Source: Engraulis encrasicolus (taxonomy: Eukaryota > Chordata > Actinopteri > Clupeiformes > Engraulidae). From it: a stretch of DNA of 64,000 bases. This document shows positions 1 to 64,000 of this stretch, in pieces (within the stretch, counting starts at the first letter, position 1; every line of letters starts with the position of its first letter). The stretch spans positions 53,110,546 to 53,174,545 of the forward strand of contig NC_085857.1 of the NCBI RefSeq assembly GCF_034702125.1, written 5' to 3'. The position numbers were made by a program, and so were the translations under genes. A model generated the notes under the pieces. It was not told the DNA's origin, searched no databases, and saw only the letters and a list, made by a program, of their open reading frames with translations.

Positions 1-97
1 CACTGTCCCAAGTACGGCAGTGCTTATTTGAGTCATTAGTAAGTGAACTATGACTCGCACGGCCACTTCCACGGTCCGCTGTCAGAAAACCCCAAAT

Positions 98-3000
98 GGG
101 TCATTCCACGCCAAATCTCCGAATCATCCCGCACGACCATCTCGGATTTGGCAGAAAAAAATCAAGGAGGTTCACAAACGTCCCAATAGGAAAAGTGCAA
201 AATTATAGCTCTCAACTCCTCATAGTTTTGTCATTAAAAATGTTTTTGTCAGGTACCCCCCTGACTCGTTTGGAACAGAGTTCTCAGAGAGCCCACTTTC
301 AGATTGCTGTATCCAAAAAACTGCTTTAAGTAGGTCCTTACAAATTTCAAGGGGTAACATTTGGAACATGTACTTGTGAAATGTGGATTTTCACACATCC
401 TCTTGTCATTTACCACCATTTTCTGGGGGCTTAAAGTTGCTTGAAAAATTCTCACCTTTGAATTTGTGGGCATCTTTGAAGGACTGTGGTAAGCGCAGTT
501 TTAAAGACAGATGTTTGATATGGACAATGTATGTTCCCAACCATTCTGTGCATGTTGTGTTGAAAAACTGATCTTCTGCGATGAACAGTTTAGAAGATAT
601 GAAGTCTTTAAAATGGAAAAACTGAAACTTGGTGCCATCTTTGCCATGTCATTAAAAAAAAATGTCACGACTCACCACCATATTATCAACAGTTTTGGAA
701 AGATTAGATGTCTGTTCTTAACATATCCAAAAACTGTGATGGTATTCTGCCTCATTTGGTCACAATGATTTTTCAAAAACCCACTGTTGGGTGACTTCCA
801 TAGCTCCTATGAAAAATTTATATTAGTGGCATCTTCGCCATGTTATACAAAAGAAATGACAGAACTCACCACTATGACATTTACAGTTTTAGAAAGACTC
901 AATGTCTGTTTTTAAGATATCCAAAAACTGGGGTGGTGCTCTGTCTCATTTTTTAAGAATGGACTTGTAAAAATGGCTGTATGACATTTGCAGCTTACTG
1001 CTCTATTGAGGTGGGGCCCCTGCTCTGATCTTTGCAGGCTACATGGGGGCCCTATCTACCAGTATTTGCCATGAGGCCCTATGTGCAATTGTTCCGCCAC
1101 TGTGAATGACTTGAGCAATTTGAGTCAGAAAGCATTTTCGACACACTCAATATAATACAGCAAAAAAGTAAAAGTGGCTGTTGACAGGGTTTTTTTTCAG
1201 CTTTTTCTGTAACTACATTTCAGTAAATCAAAGGTTATAGACGTGTGTAAACTTCACCTTTAGGCACTGAAAACCAAATACCGGAATAAAGTGATGAAAT
1301 GTTGAATCACTGAAACATCCCCGTAGATCTTGAAACAAGTACATCCTGACTATCACCACATCTCAATGCTTTTTGTTACAATTCATAACAATCTTTAATA
1401 ACTTGTTTACCAACTTTGATGCAGTTCTGAGGTCTGGTGTGGATTATTTTAGATTGTTAATGAGATATTTCCTTTTATCATGTGATTATTCTTTCAACAT
1501 TTAATTTGTGTTTCACTCCGTATACATGTATGACCATCTGTGCAAACTCAACAAGAATAATGTAGATCATCAAACTTTAATGCTTGCATTGCTCAGCTCA
1601 GTGACAGAATTGACCCTTGATGAGCATTTAGACTGTATTGCAGTGGTCTAGCACCATGCTCAGGGTAGCTCAGTCATGGTGATTGGAGGGGCAGGACAGC
1701 TGTTTAGTCAGGTTACCTCCTTACGAACAGTCTCCTCCTTTTGTATCATTACTTTTTTTTTCTCTTCTCCATGATAATAAAAGTGTCCCACCCCCAAAAA
1801 AAACCATGACAAAGGTGACCTGTTCATAGAACTTGGCCCCGCCCCAGTCCTAACCATGACCGAGGAACCTAGCGCATTGTATTGGTTCATGGCAAAGGTC
1901 TCTGTGTTGAATCTGTAGATGTGCACTCTACTATCAGAACAAAGATGCAGAAGTGATGGTTAAGTTGAAATGTATTGATGTATAATATCAAAATATCTTC
2001 ACAGCTAAAAGAAATTTGTTTAAAAAAAATCATATGCTGAAATAAAGATTGGCAAACATCCTGTATCACGTCAATGTGTTAACAATGCTACTTTACCAAT
2101 CATAATGATTCAATTAATTATCACTACTGCAATTCAAGACTTACTTTATGGTATAATAGCAAAATGTTAACTCCTACAGTGTTGAGGTTTAAACACATGG
2201 CCATAACCTTTAATTCACAAACATTTAGTTACCAAAAAATGTAGTTACCTAAAAGCTAAAAGAAAAAGAAAAATAATAATGGTATATAAATCACTCAACT
2301 GTTTCTTATTGTGTGCTTCAAAAATACACAAGTCACATTTCTTGTATCAAAAAGGCCCAAGTCAAACTGCCTGTCATTCACAGTGTCAGCCCAAATAGAT
2401 TGGCACCCAAAAGTCTGCAAAGGTCATGATTATGGCCCCTACCACAAATTCAGGAGGGCCCTGGACAAATGCCCTGCTTGTCCCCCTATAGTTCCGCCCC
2501 TGGTAATTCATGTGACTTAGGCATTTTCACAGGAGCTGCTGATGTAACAGCAAAGGGTTTTTCAAGAGTCATTACAAGACATTGATGCAGAACACCATCC
2601 CAGTTTTTGGATATGTTACAAACAGACATCCTATCTTTCCAAAACTGTTCAGTTCATTGTGGTGATTGCTGTCATTGTTTTGGTATAGCATGGCAAAGTT
2701 TCTCCCCAATATCAGGTTTTCATAGGAGCAGTGGAAGTCACCCAACAGTGGGTTTTCGAAAAATCATTGTGACCAAATGAGGCAGAATACCATCACAGTT
2801 TTTGGTTATGTTAATAACAGACATCTAATCTTTCCAAAACTGTTGATAATATGGTGGTGAGTCGTGACATTTTTTTTTAATGACATGGCAAAGATGGCAC
2901 CAAGTTTCAGTTTTTCCATTTTAAAGACTTCATATCTTCTGAACTGTTCATCGCAGAAGATCAGTCTTTCAACACAACATGCACAGAATGGTTGGGAACA

Positions 3001-3434
3001 TACATTGTCCATATCAAACCTCTGTCTTTAAAACTGCGCTTACCACAGTCCTTCAAAGATGCCCACAAATTCAAAGGTGAGAATTTTTCAAGCAACTTTA
3101 AGCCCCCAGAAAACGGTGGTAAATGACAAGAGGATGTGTGAAAATCCACATTTCTCAAGTGCATGTTCCAAATGTTACCCCTTGAAATTTGTAAGGACCT
3201 ACGTAAAGCAGTTTTTTTGATACGGCAATCTGAAAGTGGGCTCTCTGAGAAGTCTGTTCCAAACGAGTCAGGGGGGTAGCTGACAAAAACATTTTTAATG
3301 ACAAAACTATGAGGAGTTGAGAGCTATAATTTTGCACTTTTCCTATTGGGACGTTTGTGAACCTCCTTGATTTTTTTCTGCCAAATCTGAGATGGTCGTG
3401 CGGGATGATTCGGAGATTTGGCGTGGAATGACCC
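98..3434. mobile_element. Large DNA transposon with ~0.85 kb inverted arms
   Basis: The ends are GGGTCATTCCACG... and its inverse, flanked by the direct repeat AAAT (94-97 and 3435-3438). The arms 98-~955 and ~2560-3434 are inverted copies of each other, closely matching near the ends and more diverged inward. ORF-like readings in the arms mirror each other and are not a recognisable transposase, so the element looks non-autonomous. A solo piece of the same arm lies at 24067-24300. The superfamily is not assigned; the 4-bp target duplication is an observation. Confidence 0.8.
956..2559. other. Loop of the large inverted-repeat element
   Basis: AT-rich sequence with no gene seen. It contains remnants of another DNA element: gggcccctgctctga... 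near 1012 and an end reading ccctatagttccgcccctg at 2492-2511, matching the CAGGGACGTAGCTATAGGG-type end seen at 22730. No transposase frame was recognised. Confidence 0.4.
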
Positions 3435-3539
3435 AAATGCAACTTTTGACAGAGCAAACCGGTCGAGTGTCATGGGAAACACTCACTCTACATTCAGGTG
3501 AATCAGTACTACTCAACAAAGTTTTTACCCAAATTATTA

Positions 3540-3590
3540 TTATTGTTGTTATAGTTGTTGTTGTTGTTTTTGTTATTGTTGTTGGCACAG
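3540..3590. repeat. TTG/TTA trinucleotide tract
   Basis: Imperfect (ttattg)/(gttgtt) run in the ASPP intron. No function is suggested. Confidence 0.85.
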
Positions 3591-3847
3591 CCATGGGAGT
3601 ATTTCCTATCGAACAATGCGTTTTAAAGGGGTAATTGCCATGATTTTGGGGGGCCTCTAACGCAGTTTAAAATGTGTTAGGCCAGGGTTTATTTAAAAGG
3701 TGGTAAAGTGTCTTAATTTTTCATGTTAAGCTGTTGTACTTGCTTTATGACGAGTTAAAGGAGGGAATCTTGTCGCTTAAGCTGAAGTTGGCTCCTGTGC
3801 TGTACATGTACTGTAAATGACTAAGATGCTTTGGATGAAAGGGTCAG

Positions 3848-4170
3848 CTAAGTGGGATGTAACACAATGTAATGTCATGTAAAGTAATGCAATGGAAAGG
3901 GATGGAATGGATAAGAGGGTCAGCTAAGTGTGATGTAACACAATGTAATGTCATGTAAAGCAATGCAATTGAATGGAATGGGAACGAATGGATGAGAGGG
4001 TCAGCTAAGTGTAATGTAATGCAATGTAATCTAATATAGTGTAATTTAATGTAATGTAATGTTGTAAACAATACCTTGTAAATAAGTATATTTGCTTTGG
4101 ATGAAAGGGTCAGCTAATTCCAATGTAATGTAATGGATAAAAGCTAAAAAGTATAATGTAATGTAATCTA
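3848..4170. repeat. TAATG-type pentanucleotide satellite
   Basis: Irregular repetition of gtaatgtaatg-like words with the phrase gagagggtcagctaagtg recurring about every 80 bp. It directly precedes the first in-window ASPP exon. A complementary CATTA array lies at 15390-15720. Confidence 0.85.
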
Positions 4171-4205
4171 ATGTTGTTTTTATTTATTTATTTTTTTGCC
4201 TGCAG

Positions 4206-17745
<13,540 letters not shown>

Positions 17746-17749
17746 CCGC

Positions 17750-17860
<111 letters not shown>

Positions 17861-17990
17861 GCTGTACATTGTGTGGACACATGTCCTGTCAGGAGACTAA
17901 GTTGTATTTTTTGTTGACATGGAAGTCAGTTTGTCAACAGATGCTTTGCTTGCATTTGGGTGTGTACATAGACAATTGTGTTCTGTAGAA

Positions 17991-17993
<3 letters not shown>

Positions 17994-18080
<87 letters not shown>
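17994..18080. repeat. TG microsatellite in 3'UTR
   Basis: Pure (tg)n ending at the left arm of the long hairpin. With the CA run at 17754 it could pair as RNA. Confidence 0.98.
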
Positions 18081-18081
<1 letters not shown>

Positions 18082-18284
18082 AGGCTTGTACGAAATTCCG
18101 AATTGGATGAATTTGAATTCAAAGTAATGCCATAATACGAACACTAGGTGGTGGTGTTCTATGTACTCAATGGGTGGTGTAGCTTAGATCCAAAGAAATT
18201 CAAGGTAATGACATCACCTAGTGTTTGTATTATGGCATTACTTTGAATTCAAATTCATCCAATTCGGAATTTCATACAAGCCTG
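18082..18284. repeat. 69-bp-arm hairpin within the 3'UTR
   Basis: The left arm begins aggcttgtacgaaattccga; the right arm is its inverse with about two differences over 69 bp. The arms run to cactaggtg around a loop of about 65 nt. It is flanked by TG repeats. Probably a MITE, but transcribed as part of the ASPP 3'UTR if the poly(A) call is right. Confidence 0.88.
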
Positions 18285-18430
18285 GTGTGTGTGTGTGTTT
18301 CTTTTCTTATTCTCCTAGTGTGTAGAGACACAATACTGGAGAAATGAAGATTTTGTAAAACAGCTGTTACTAACACAGCGATCACAGATATGAGATCACC
18401 AATACGCAGAGCGACTCAGATGAACGTACA

Positions 18431-18435
<5 letters not shown>

Positions 18436-18495
<60 letters not shown>
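18436..18495. repeat. TG microsatellite
   Basis: Pure (tg)n in the presumed 3'UTR. Confidence 0.97.
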
Positions 18496-18497
<2 letters not shown>

Positions 18498-19006
18498 GTG
18501 AGAGTAAGTGACTGCAGAAGAATATACAGTATGCACGCGTGTGTGTGTGTGTGTATGTTGTAATCGACTGCCAACACGTCCTGTGAAGGCCTAGAAGTAC
18601 TCTCCAGGCGTACAGACAGGGTCCAACTCAATACCTAACCTCCCGTCCTCTCCTTTGAAATGTGGCCTCGTGATACGAGGCAAGACCTCATTGAACATAT
18701 AGTTTTATTCACTCTCTCGCAAAGGAACTGAAAGGACGTTTTCTCATTTGCAATCAATAGCGATGTTGAATGGGCAAAAGTCCCGTAAAAGTGGTTGTGA
18801 GGCCACAAGCAAAAGTAGAAGACAGGAGGTTAGGCATTGAGTTGGATCCCCAGTATGTTCTAGACCAGCAAAATGACTTTCCAGTGAGTCCACTTGACTC
18901 CACCTGAGTGAGGTCACGTCCTGTGTGATGTCATATCCTCTGTGACATCACCGTGCTGAACATGTTAAGGCCTCGGGCAGGGCTACAGCTTTTAGTGTGA
19001 AGCGGA

Positions 19007-19012
19007 AATAAA
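19007..19012 (+). promoter_or_regulatory. Poly(A) signal AATAAA, ASPP gene
   Basis: Canonical hexamer followed within 30 nt by a GT-rich stretch (tgtggtattgtattttgtg). It is the first well-placed signal after the stop codon in otherwise unique sequence. Confidence 0.55.
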
Positions 19013-19142
19013 AACGTTCCAATTCAAATGTGTGGTATTGTATTTTGTGTGTGAATATCTTAGTAGAAAATTATAATAAATATGATAATGAAATATTTCA
19101 TATGATTTTAAGGAAAAATATTTATTTATTTATTTGCACACA

Positions 19143-19379
19143 TGAAGAGTTCAGATGCAAAACCCCCTACCTCCATTTCTGAAGACCTGCACTTCTATAT
19201 TTTTAGAGAACCCCGTCGTTGGTTTGGTTTACATTCATGTACTTGATAATACATATAAATAGTTATATTACATAAATAAAATAAAAAAATATGCAATTTT
19301 GATAGATTTGTATTAAATAAAAATGAATTAAGATTATTTTCTGAAAAGGCACTTAGGGGTTTTGCATCTGAACTCTTCA
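19143..19379. mobile_element. MITE with TGAAGAGTTCAGATGCAAAA termini
   Basis: Inverted ends tgaagagttcagatgcaaaa cccc, 237 bp, AT-rich interior, between the two convergent genes. Confidence 0.8.
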
Positions 19380-19755
19380 CATATTTTGTGCACTTCCAGT
19401 GATGAAAATATTACAGTAATGTTCTTGTAGGGGGCACTGTGACATAACACACTACACATATGAGGTGGTTTCATCTACAGTACATCTCATCTACCTGCAA
19501 ATCCGGATTAAGAAGGCCTGGGGCCCCTAGACTACAGGTTGCTGTCGGCCCCTATGGAAAACAAGTATTTTAAAGCAAATACACAGACAACGTGACAATT
19601 CCAAACCAAGAGGAGTATTGAGAAGATTTAAAACTACCTGACATGGCACACATTGCCAATTTTTGTTGATTATTCCTTTAACCAACTGGGTGCCACCTGG
19701 CAGGTGGGGGCCCCTAGGCCACAGCCATATCTATCCTGTGCATTAAGCATTAATT

Positions 19756-19812
<57 letters not shown>

Positions 19813-20421
19813 GGAGGTTTAACACATCTCATACCTGCATTCTGCAGTTTTGCTCTGCACACAAATAAAATCTGTACCAAAACCTTCAAATCTACTCCTC
19901 CAAAACACATTAAAGCCCGCACACACTCACTCATGCAGCTGGAGTTAATAAAAGGTATAAATTGGCCTACACTTTTCATACACTAGCCATTCTATCCAGT
20001 TTATCTTTCAAAAGAAAATCAATACCATCAGATGAAATCATGGGCTTTTATTTAAAAAATCTCACATTAAACTGACATATTTATGAAAGTATATAATTCC
20101 AATGATTATTTACAGATGAATTGAATGATGACATTAGCTTCAATTTACACTCAGATTATGTACATACATTGAAAACGTATTTTTTTACATTGAAATATGT
20201 ATGTACAGTACAATTAATGTACAGCCGTACTCACAATTCAATAACAAATCCATTTAATTTACATTGAAATAAGTGATTCCAATACACTTCATTTACAGCT
20301 GTACTCAAAATTACAATTACAATTACAATTGTTTCAAATCAGCCATTATTCTTTTCACGCGTGTAAAAAATACATTCTTATTTGAGTACAGAATATACTA
20401 CAGTACATACTTGGAGGATAA
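19380..20421. other. Intergenic stretch between convergent genes
   Basis: No gene was seen. It contains an AG microsatellite (19758-19809), a ggcccctag-type repeat fragment near 19520, and AATAAA on the minus strand at 20047-20052, a candidate poly(A) signal for the NLR gene. Confidence 0.5.
20047..20052 (-). promoter_or_regulatory. Candidate poly(A) signal of the NLR gene
   Basis: AATAAA on the minus strand about 1.7 kb after the B30.2 stop codon. This would imply a long 3'UTR. Other signals are possible. Confidence 0.35.
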
Positions 20422-20690
20422 GGGCTTCCGCACACCGGCTCCGACAAAGTGCTGAGCACTGCTCAGCTAAAATTCGATTCCATTGTTTTCAATAGAACCA
20501 CGCACACTGGCGCAGATGTCCGCGGACATTGGCCGATGTCGGATAGCAATTAGAGACAAGTTCTATTTTGTCGGTGCCGCCCATTGACTATCAATGCAAT
20601 GTTCATGTGAAATTGAGATTGGGGGTCCGAATTCTGTCGGAAGCAAAAGTGCGCCGCAGTGCTGTCGGAGCCAGTGTGCGGCCGGCCTAA
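20422..20690. mobile_element. MITE with CCGCACACCGGCTCCGACA termini
   Basis: Left ggcttccgcacaccggctcc and right (inverse) ggccgcacactggctccgac are imperfect TIRs. The 269-bp, CpG-bearing interior has no coding capacity. Confidence 0.7.
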
Positions 20691-21340
20691 GGAGCATTGT
20701 GTGTTTGTGTTTAAATAGTACAAATATACAGCCCTATGAGTTTGAAGAACTGCACAGAATTCTGCCGCAATTAAGATAACATACATTTGTGATTACAGTA
20801 CGACACACTTGGAGGATGAGGAGCATTCATTCTGTACATGAGTTTGCATAATAAAAATATACAGCGCCAATTCATATCACACGTGTAAAATAGGACATTT
20901 GCAATTAGAGCACAGAATACACTACATACTTGGAGGATAAGGAGCATTCATTCTGTTCATGAGTTTGTACTGTTCATCATCCTACACAGTATTCTATTGT
21001 AGTCAGAGACACCAGTCTAATAAGAGAACACTTGAGCTCAACCCTCAATTTTCATGTTGAACTAGTAATCCTAATACACTTTGTGTACTGCTATTCTTAC
21101 ATGTGTGAAAACTTGTGATTACAGCACAAGCTATCCTACATACTTAGAAGGTTACATGATGAATACAGTATGACTTTGCAGTACTGTAAACACACATGAC
21201 ATTATTATACAATGGCATTACAGAGAGCAAAACACATAACATGAAAACATTAACAACATATACAAATGAAGCCAAATGCTAAAGGTTTGAGAAACATGTG
21301 GGGCTGTGTGTGTGTGGGGGGAAATCAGAAGGATTCTTTC
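20691..21340. repeat. Local repeats around acttggaggat(a/g)aggagcattc
   Basis: The phrase acttggaggataaggagcat recurs at about 20806 and 20929, and in shorter form at 20409, with cacagaatacactacat-like words. Nothing coding was seen. Confidence 0.6.
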
Positions 21341-21429
21341 TCTCGTTCTTTCTTATAGTAAAACAGTGTAGAGCAGGGCATCTATATGGGGTCACAGAGG
21401 CCCTCTGGGGGGTTGTAGTCTGTTTAATA

Positions 21430-21430
<1 letters not shown>

Positions 21431-21511
<81 letters not shown>

Positions 21512-21637
21512 TTATAATGCATACATTCTCCTCCTTTCCTTTCTTATAGTATAACAGTATAGAGCAGGGCCTCTATATAGGGTCACAGAGGTCCTCTGTG
21601 TGTTTGGGTGTGTGAGTGTGTGTGTGTGTGTGTGGGC

Positions 21638-21670
<33 letters not shown>

Positions 21671-21690
21671 TGTGTGTGTGCGTGCGTGGG
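21431..21690. repeat. Two TG microsatellites
   Basis: (tg)n at 21431-21510 and a mixed TG/TGCG/TGGG run at about 21601-21720, downstream of the NLR stop codon. Confidence 0.95.
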
Positions 21691-21768
21691 TGTGTGCGTG
21701 CGTGGGTGGGTGCGTACGTACGTTTGTGTGTGAAGGCACATGTGGTGTGTTGCTGCAGCATGAGGAGG

Positions 21769-61501
<39,733 letters not shown>

Positions 61502-61611
61502 GACTCCGTCAGCTCTACTGCTGTTGGACACTTCTCATGGATCTGAACAAGGGAAGATGCTGCTAATGTCATTTCAGGAGGGAGACCATTTTCTCGTCCA
61601 TGATAGTGTTA

Positions 61612-61980
61612 GTTTAAAGGGACACTATGTGAGATTTTTAGTTGTTTATTTACAGAATTCATGCTGCCCATTCACTAATGTTACCTTTTTCATGAATACT
61701 TACCACCAGCATCAAATTCTAAGTTTTCATTATGACTGGAAAAATTGCACTTTTCATACATGAAAAGGGGGATCTTCTCCATGGTCCGCCATTTTGAACT
61801 TCAAAAAAGTAGCCATTTTTAGCTGCAAAAATGACTGTACTTGGACCATACTAGAAAATATTTGTCTAATACATAGTAAACTTTCATGTAAAGATCAAAT
61901 TTGGCAATAGGCAGCCCAATTACAATAAGCAGCATAGTTGTGGTATCTGTTTTGACCATTTCCTGCAGTGTCCCTGTGAC
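61612..61980. mobile_element. MITE-like element, AGGGACACT termini
   Basis: Begins ttaaagggacactatgtgag and ends ttcctgcagtgtccct. The right flank is not TTAA, so the end is decayed or the copy is partial. Lies in the intron upstream of the NLR start exon. Confidence 0.6.
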
Positions 61981-61984
61981 AAAC

Positions 61985-62700
61985 TTGCACCGATACCGAT
62001 ACTAGTATCGGGCGAGGCCCAGATCGGCAATAAAATAGTGGTATCAGTGTCGTCAATACCAACAAATAGGGCACCGATACCATTTCCAGATACTTGTATG
62101 ACACTTGAACGCAGCCTTGAACTTATCTATTTTATACCGGAGGTATTCAAAAAGTATAAAAAGTTATACTGAATTCACTTTGTATTCAAGCATGGTAGTG
62201 GGACTGACATGGTTTGGGGATGCATGAATGCTGTCAACATTGGTAATCTGAATTACACCTAAAAGAAACATGTATGTCAACATGCACTGTGACTACTGAA
62301 GCAAATCATGATCTATTTAAACCTGGTGCAGACTCAAAATGTAAAAGTTCAATGTAAAGAAAGTTTGAAACGCACACAGATGACCTCCCCTTTAATCCCT
62401 TTTCATTTCGAGGCGATTCGAGCCGACATGGCCCCTTCTCTACCAGAATCTAATCTGGGGTGTAGCCTACTCACTTTTGTGGGCAATGTTTAAACATTAA
62501 TGGCTGTATTTAGTTTTTTTCTGAGTGAACAAGAAATTAAGCGGTTACATGTTGTTAAAAGGTCACCAATCATTGTGTGAAAAGGAAATGTCTTTAATGC
62601 TCTGTTATGAAAAGATATAGGCCTACTTACAAATCTGCAAAACATGTGAGGGGTGTACTCACATAGCCTACGTGACATACTATACCAGTAAGAGAAAATG
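61985..62700. other. NLR upstream intron, mostly unrecognised
   Basis: Contains a gcaccgataccgatactagt fragment related to 57545-57920 (61988-62090). No coding sequence seen in the remainder. Confidence 0.5.
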
Positions 62701-62706
62701 ACTTAC

Positions 62707-62810
62707 ATTCAGTTCCGAGGATCATAAGGTATGATTCATCCTGTGTCAGACTTTCCCGGTGTCACTGTCACTGAGTGTGGCCCCCTGCAGGAGTTTAAGA
62801 GGATCCCTTA
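62707..62810 (-). other. Putative NLR 5'UTR exon
   Basis: The minus strand reads ...ttatgatcctcggaactgaat|gtaagtcatt: a strong donor at 62706/62707 upstream of the acceptor at 61543. The 5' end is unknown. A diverged copy of the same block is at 63760-63850. Confidence 0.45.
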
Positions 62811-64000
62811 TTACCTTGCTTCATTGAAACAGATCTACTAAGACAGACATTGCAAATTTACATTTAAACTGATCTACAACACTACTAACGGTGCCCATCC
62901 ATTTGTCAGTTTGATGCAAGCCGTACCAACGCATTCAATTCATTTTCAATGAAATGCGGCATATCGTCGTTACCAGACTCTCAATGCATGTTGGGATTCC
63001 GGCACGGCGAGCGTGGGTCCGGTGGCACGTCAAAAAGTTGAGCTCTCCCGAAAGTTATGCAAATTAGCAGCGGCTGACGGACTGCGTTACCCAATGATTG
63101 TTGAGCACATGAAGATGTCCCATGATAGCTGTGGTCATCACGAAGGTGCATTTCCCTCCGTAAAAGTAGATTTTTGACGCCTGTCGAACTTTTGGATGTA
63201 CAAAATATAGACTACAAGCATTCATGTTGCACGTGCTTATGATGCCTGGGTTCAAATGATTATGTTCGATTTCGATCATAAGCATAACAACACGAGGTCA
63301 AGCTGTGTGTGAAAAAAACACATGTGCCGAGGTCGGTAAGAGTATATTGAACTGTAATATAGGGGCAGTTGGTTTGCTACATCGATAAAAACGGCTAGAA
63401 GTGTAGATCGATATACTTCCTGTAGGCTATATAACTCCCGGGCCACGCGAGCTGTAGTAGCAGTGCGTCGACACTGGGGTATCCAATACGTCGAGCTGCG
63501 ATAATGTACCGCTATAATGGATGGCCGGCCTAAGACAGACTGTTACGTGGCCCTGCTTTGCCACCAATCCTCTGTTTTTCCAACTAGGCGTTTGATGCCA
63601 TTTTTGTTAACCTGTGACTTTTTGAAAATTAAAACATCGTCATTTATTCCCCCCATCCTGTATCACCTGGTCTTTATGTTCCATACCCATGATTTCTTTT
63701 AAATGGGTTTGTAACACAGACATTACAATTTTACCAAACAGTAAACAGCCAAAGATCAGAGGATCATAGCCTACCGTATGTTCGGTCCCGTGCCAGACAA
63801 GCCCTTTGTCACTGGTTGAGTGTACGTCTGCTGTACCTGCAGGAGTTTAATATGAGCTGGGGGTTGGGCCCCTCCCCTTACTGCTTCTGTGTCCTACCCG
63901 CCCTGTGACTAACCTGGGCTCTCGCTCCGCCTCTCCTTTCTCTTCTACACAATGGCCCTCATTTATCAAACTTGCGTAGAAACCATCGCAGAAATGAGCG
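62811..64000. other. Upstream region with duplicated leader block
   Basis: No coding sequence recognised. 63760-63850 shares aggatcata, tgtcactg..tgagtgt and cctgcaggagttta with the putative first exon. The window ends in ggccctcatttatcaaactt, resembling the start of a common fish repeat. Confidence 0.5.

Noticed and set aside
1..97. Upstream ASPP exon at the window start
   Set aside because: No acceptor-donor pair with a family-like frame was found before 4206; the sequence up to the first transposon shows no coding pattern.

Overview
The window is vertebrate nuclear DNA, almost certainly from a teleost fish. The reasons are GT-AG spliced genes, long CA/TG, CT and AG microsatellites, dense DNA transposons (hAT, Tc1, TTAA-type), an L2-like LINE, a tRNA-derived SINE, and an NLR gene of the fish-specific FISNA-NACHT-LRR-B30.2 type. 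All gene models below are my own splice reconstructions read from the sequence; none was checked against a database.

Region 1 (1-19.0 kb) holds the 3' part of an ASPP-family gene on the plus strand (TP53BP2/ASPP2-like, paralogue not certain). Fourteen in-frame coding exons run from 4206 to 17745 (938 codons plus stop). They give the proline-rich region, a PPPY motif, an RVRF PP1-docking motif, ankyrin repeats and the SH3 domain. The 5' exons lie upstream of the window. Introns are packed with microsatellites, MITEs and SINE/LINE fragments. Several short copies of exon edges lie in neighbouring introns. The 3'UTR carries a near-perfect 69-bp hairpin and a likely poly(A) site near 19.01 kb.

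Region 2 (19.0-21.8 kb) is the interval between two convergent genes, with MITEs and a candidate poly(A) signal for the minus-strand gene.

Region 3 (21.8-62.8 kb) is one minus-strand NLR gene. In transcription order it has a possible 5'UTR exon (ending 62707), a start exon (ATG at 61501), a CARD exon, a 29-nt exon, one large FISNA-NACHT exon (60500-58862), a 174-nt exon, then LRR exons at 58.2, 52.0, 46.4, 43.2, 31.8 and 26.5 kb, and a PRY-SPRY (B30.2) exon ending at the stop codon at 21769. Phases agree through the last LRR exon, but one small linker exon before the B30.2 exon was not found. The LRR part grew by segmental tandem duplication: two LRR exon types (171 and 174 nt) sit in units at about 26.0-32.7, 42.7-48.5 and 48.5-57.9 kb. 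Shared and private transposon insertions date the layers.

The least explained elements are a ~2 kb terminal-inverted-repeat insertion at 52.4-54.4 kb with eleven copies of a 15-bp motif, a possible spliced unit inside a hAT-like element at 40.8-42.0 kb, a decayed Cys-rich coding relic at 38.3-38.8 kb, and a palindromic family that travels with TG microsatellites. Region 4 (62.8-64 kb) is upstream of the NLR gene and holds a second, diverged copy of its putative first exon/promoter.
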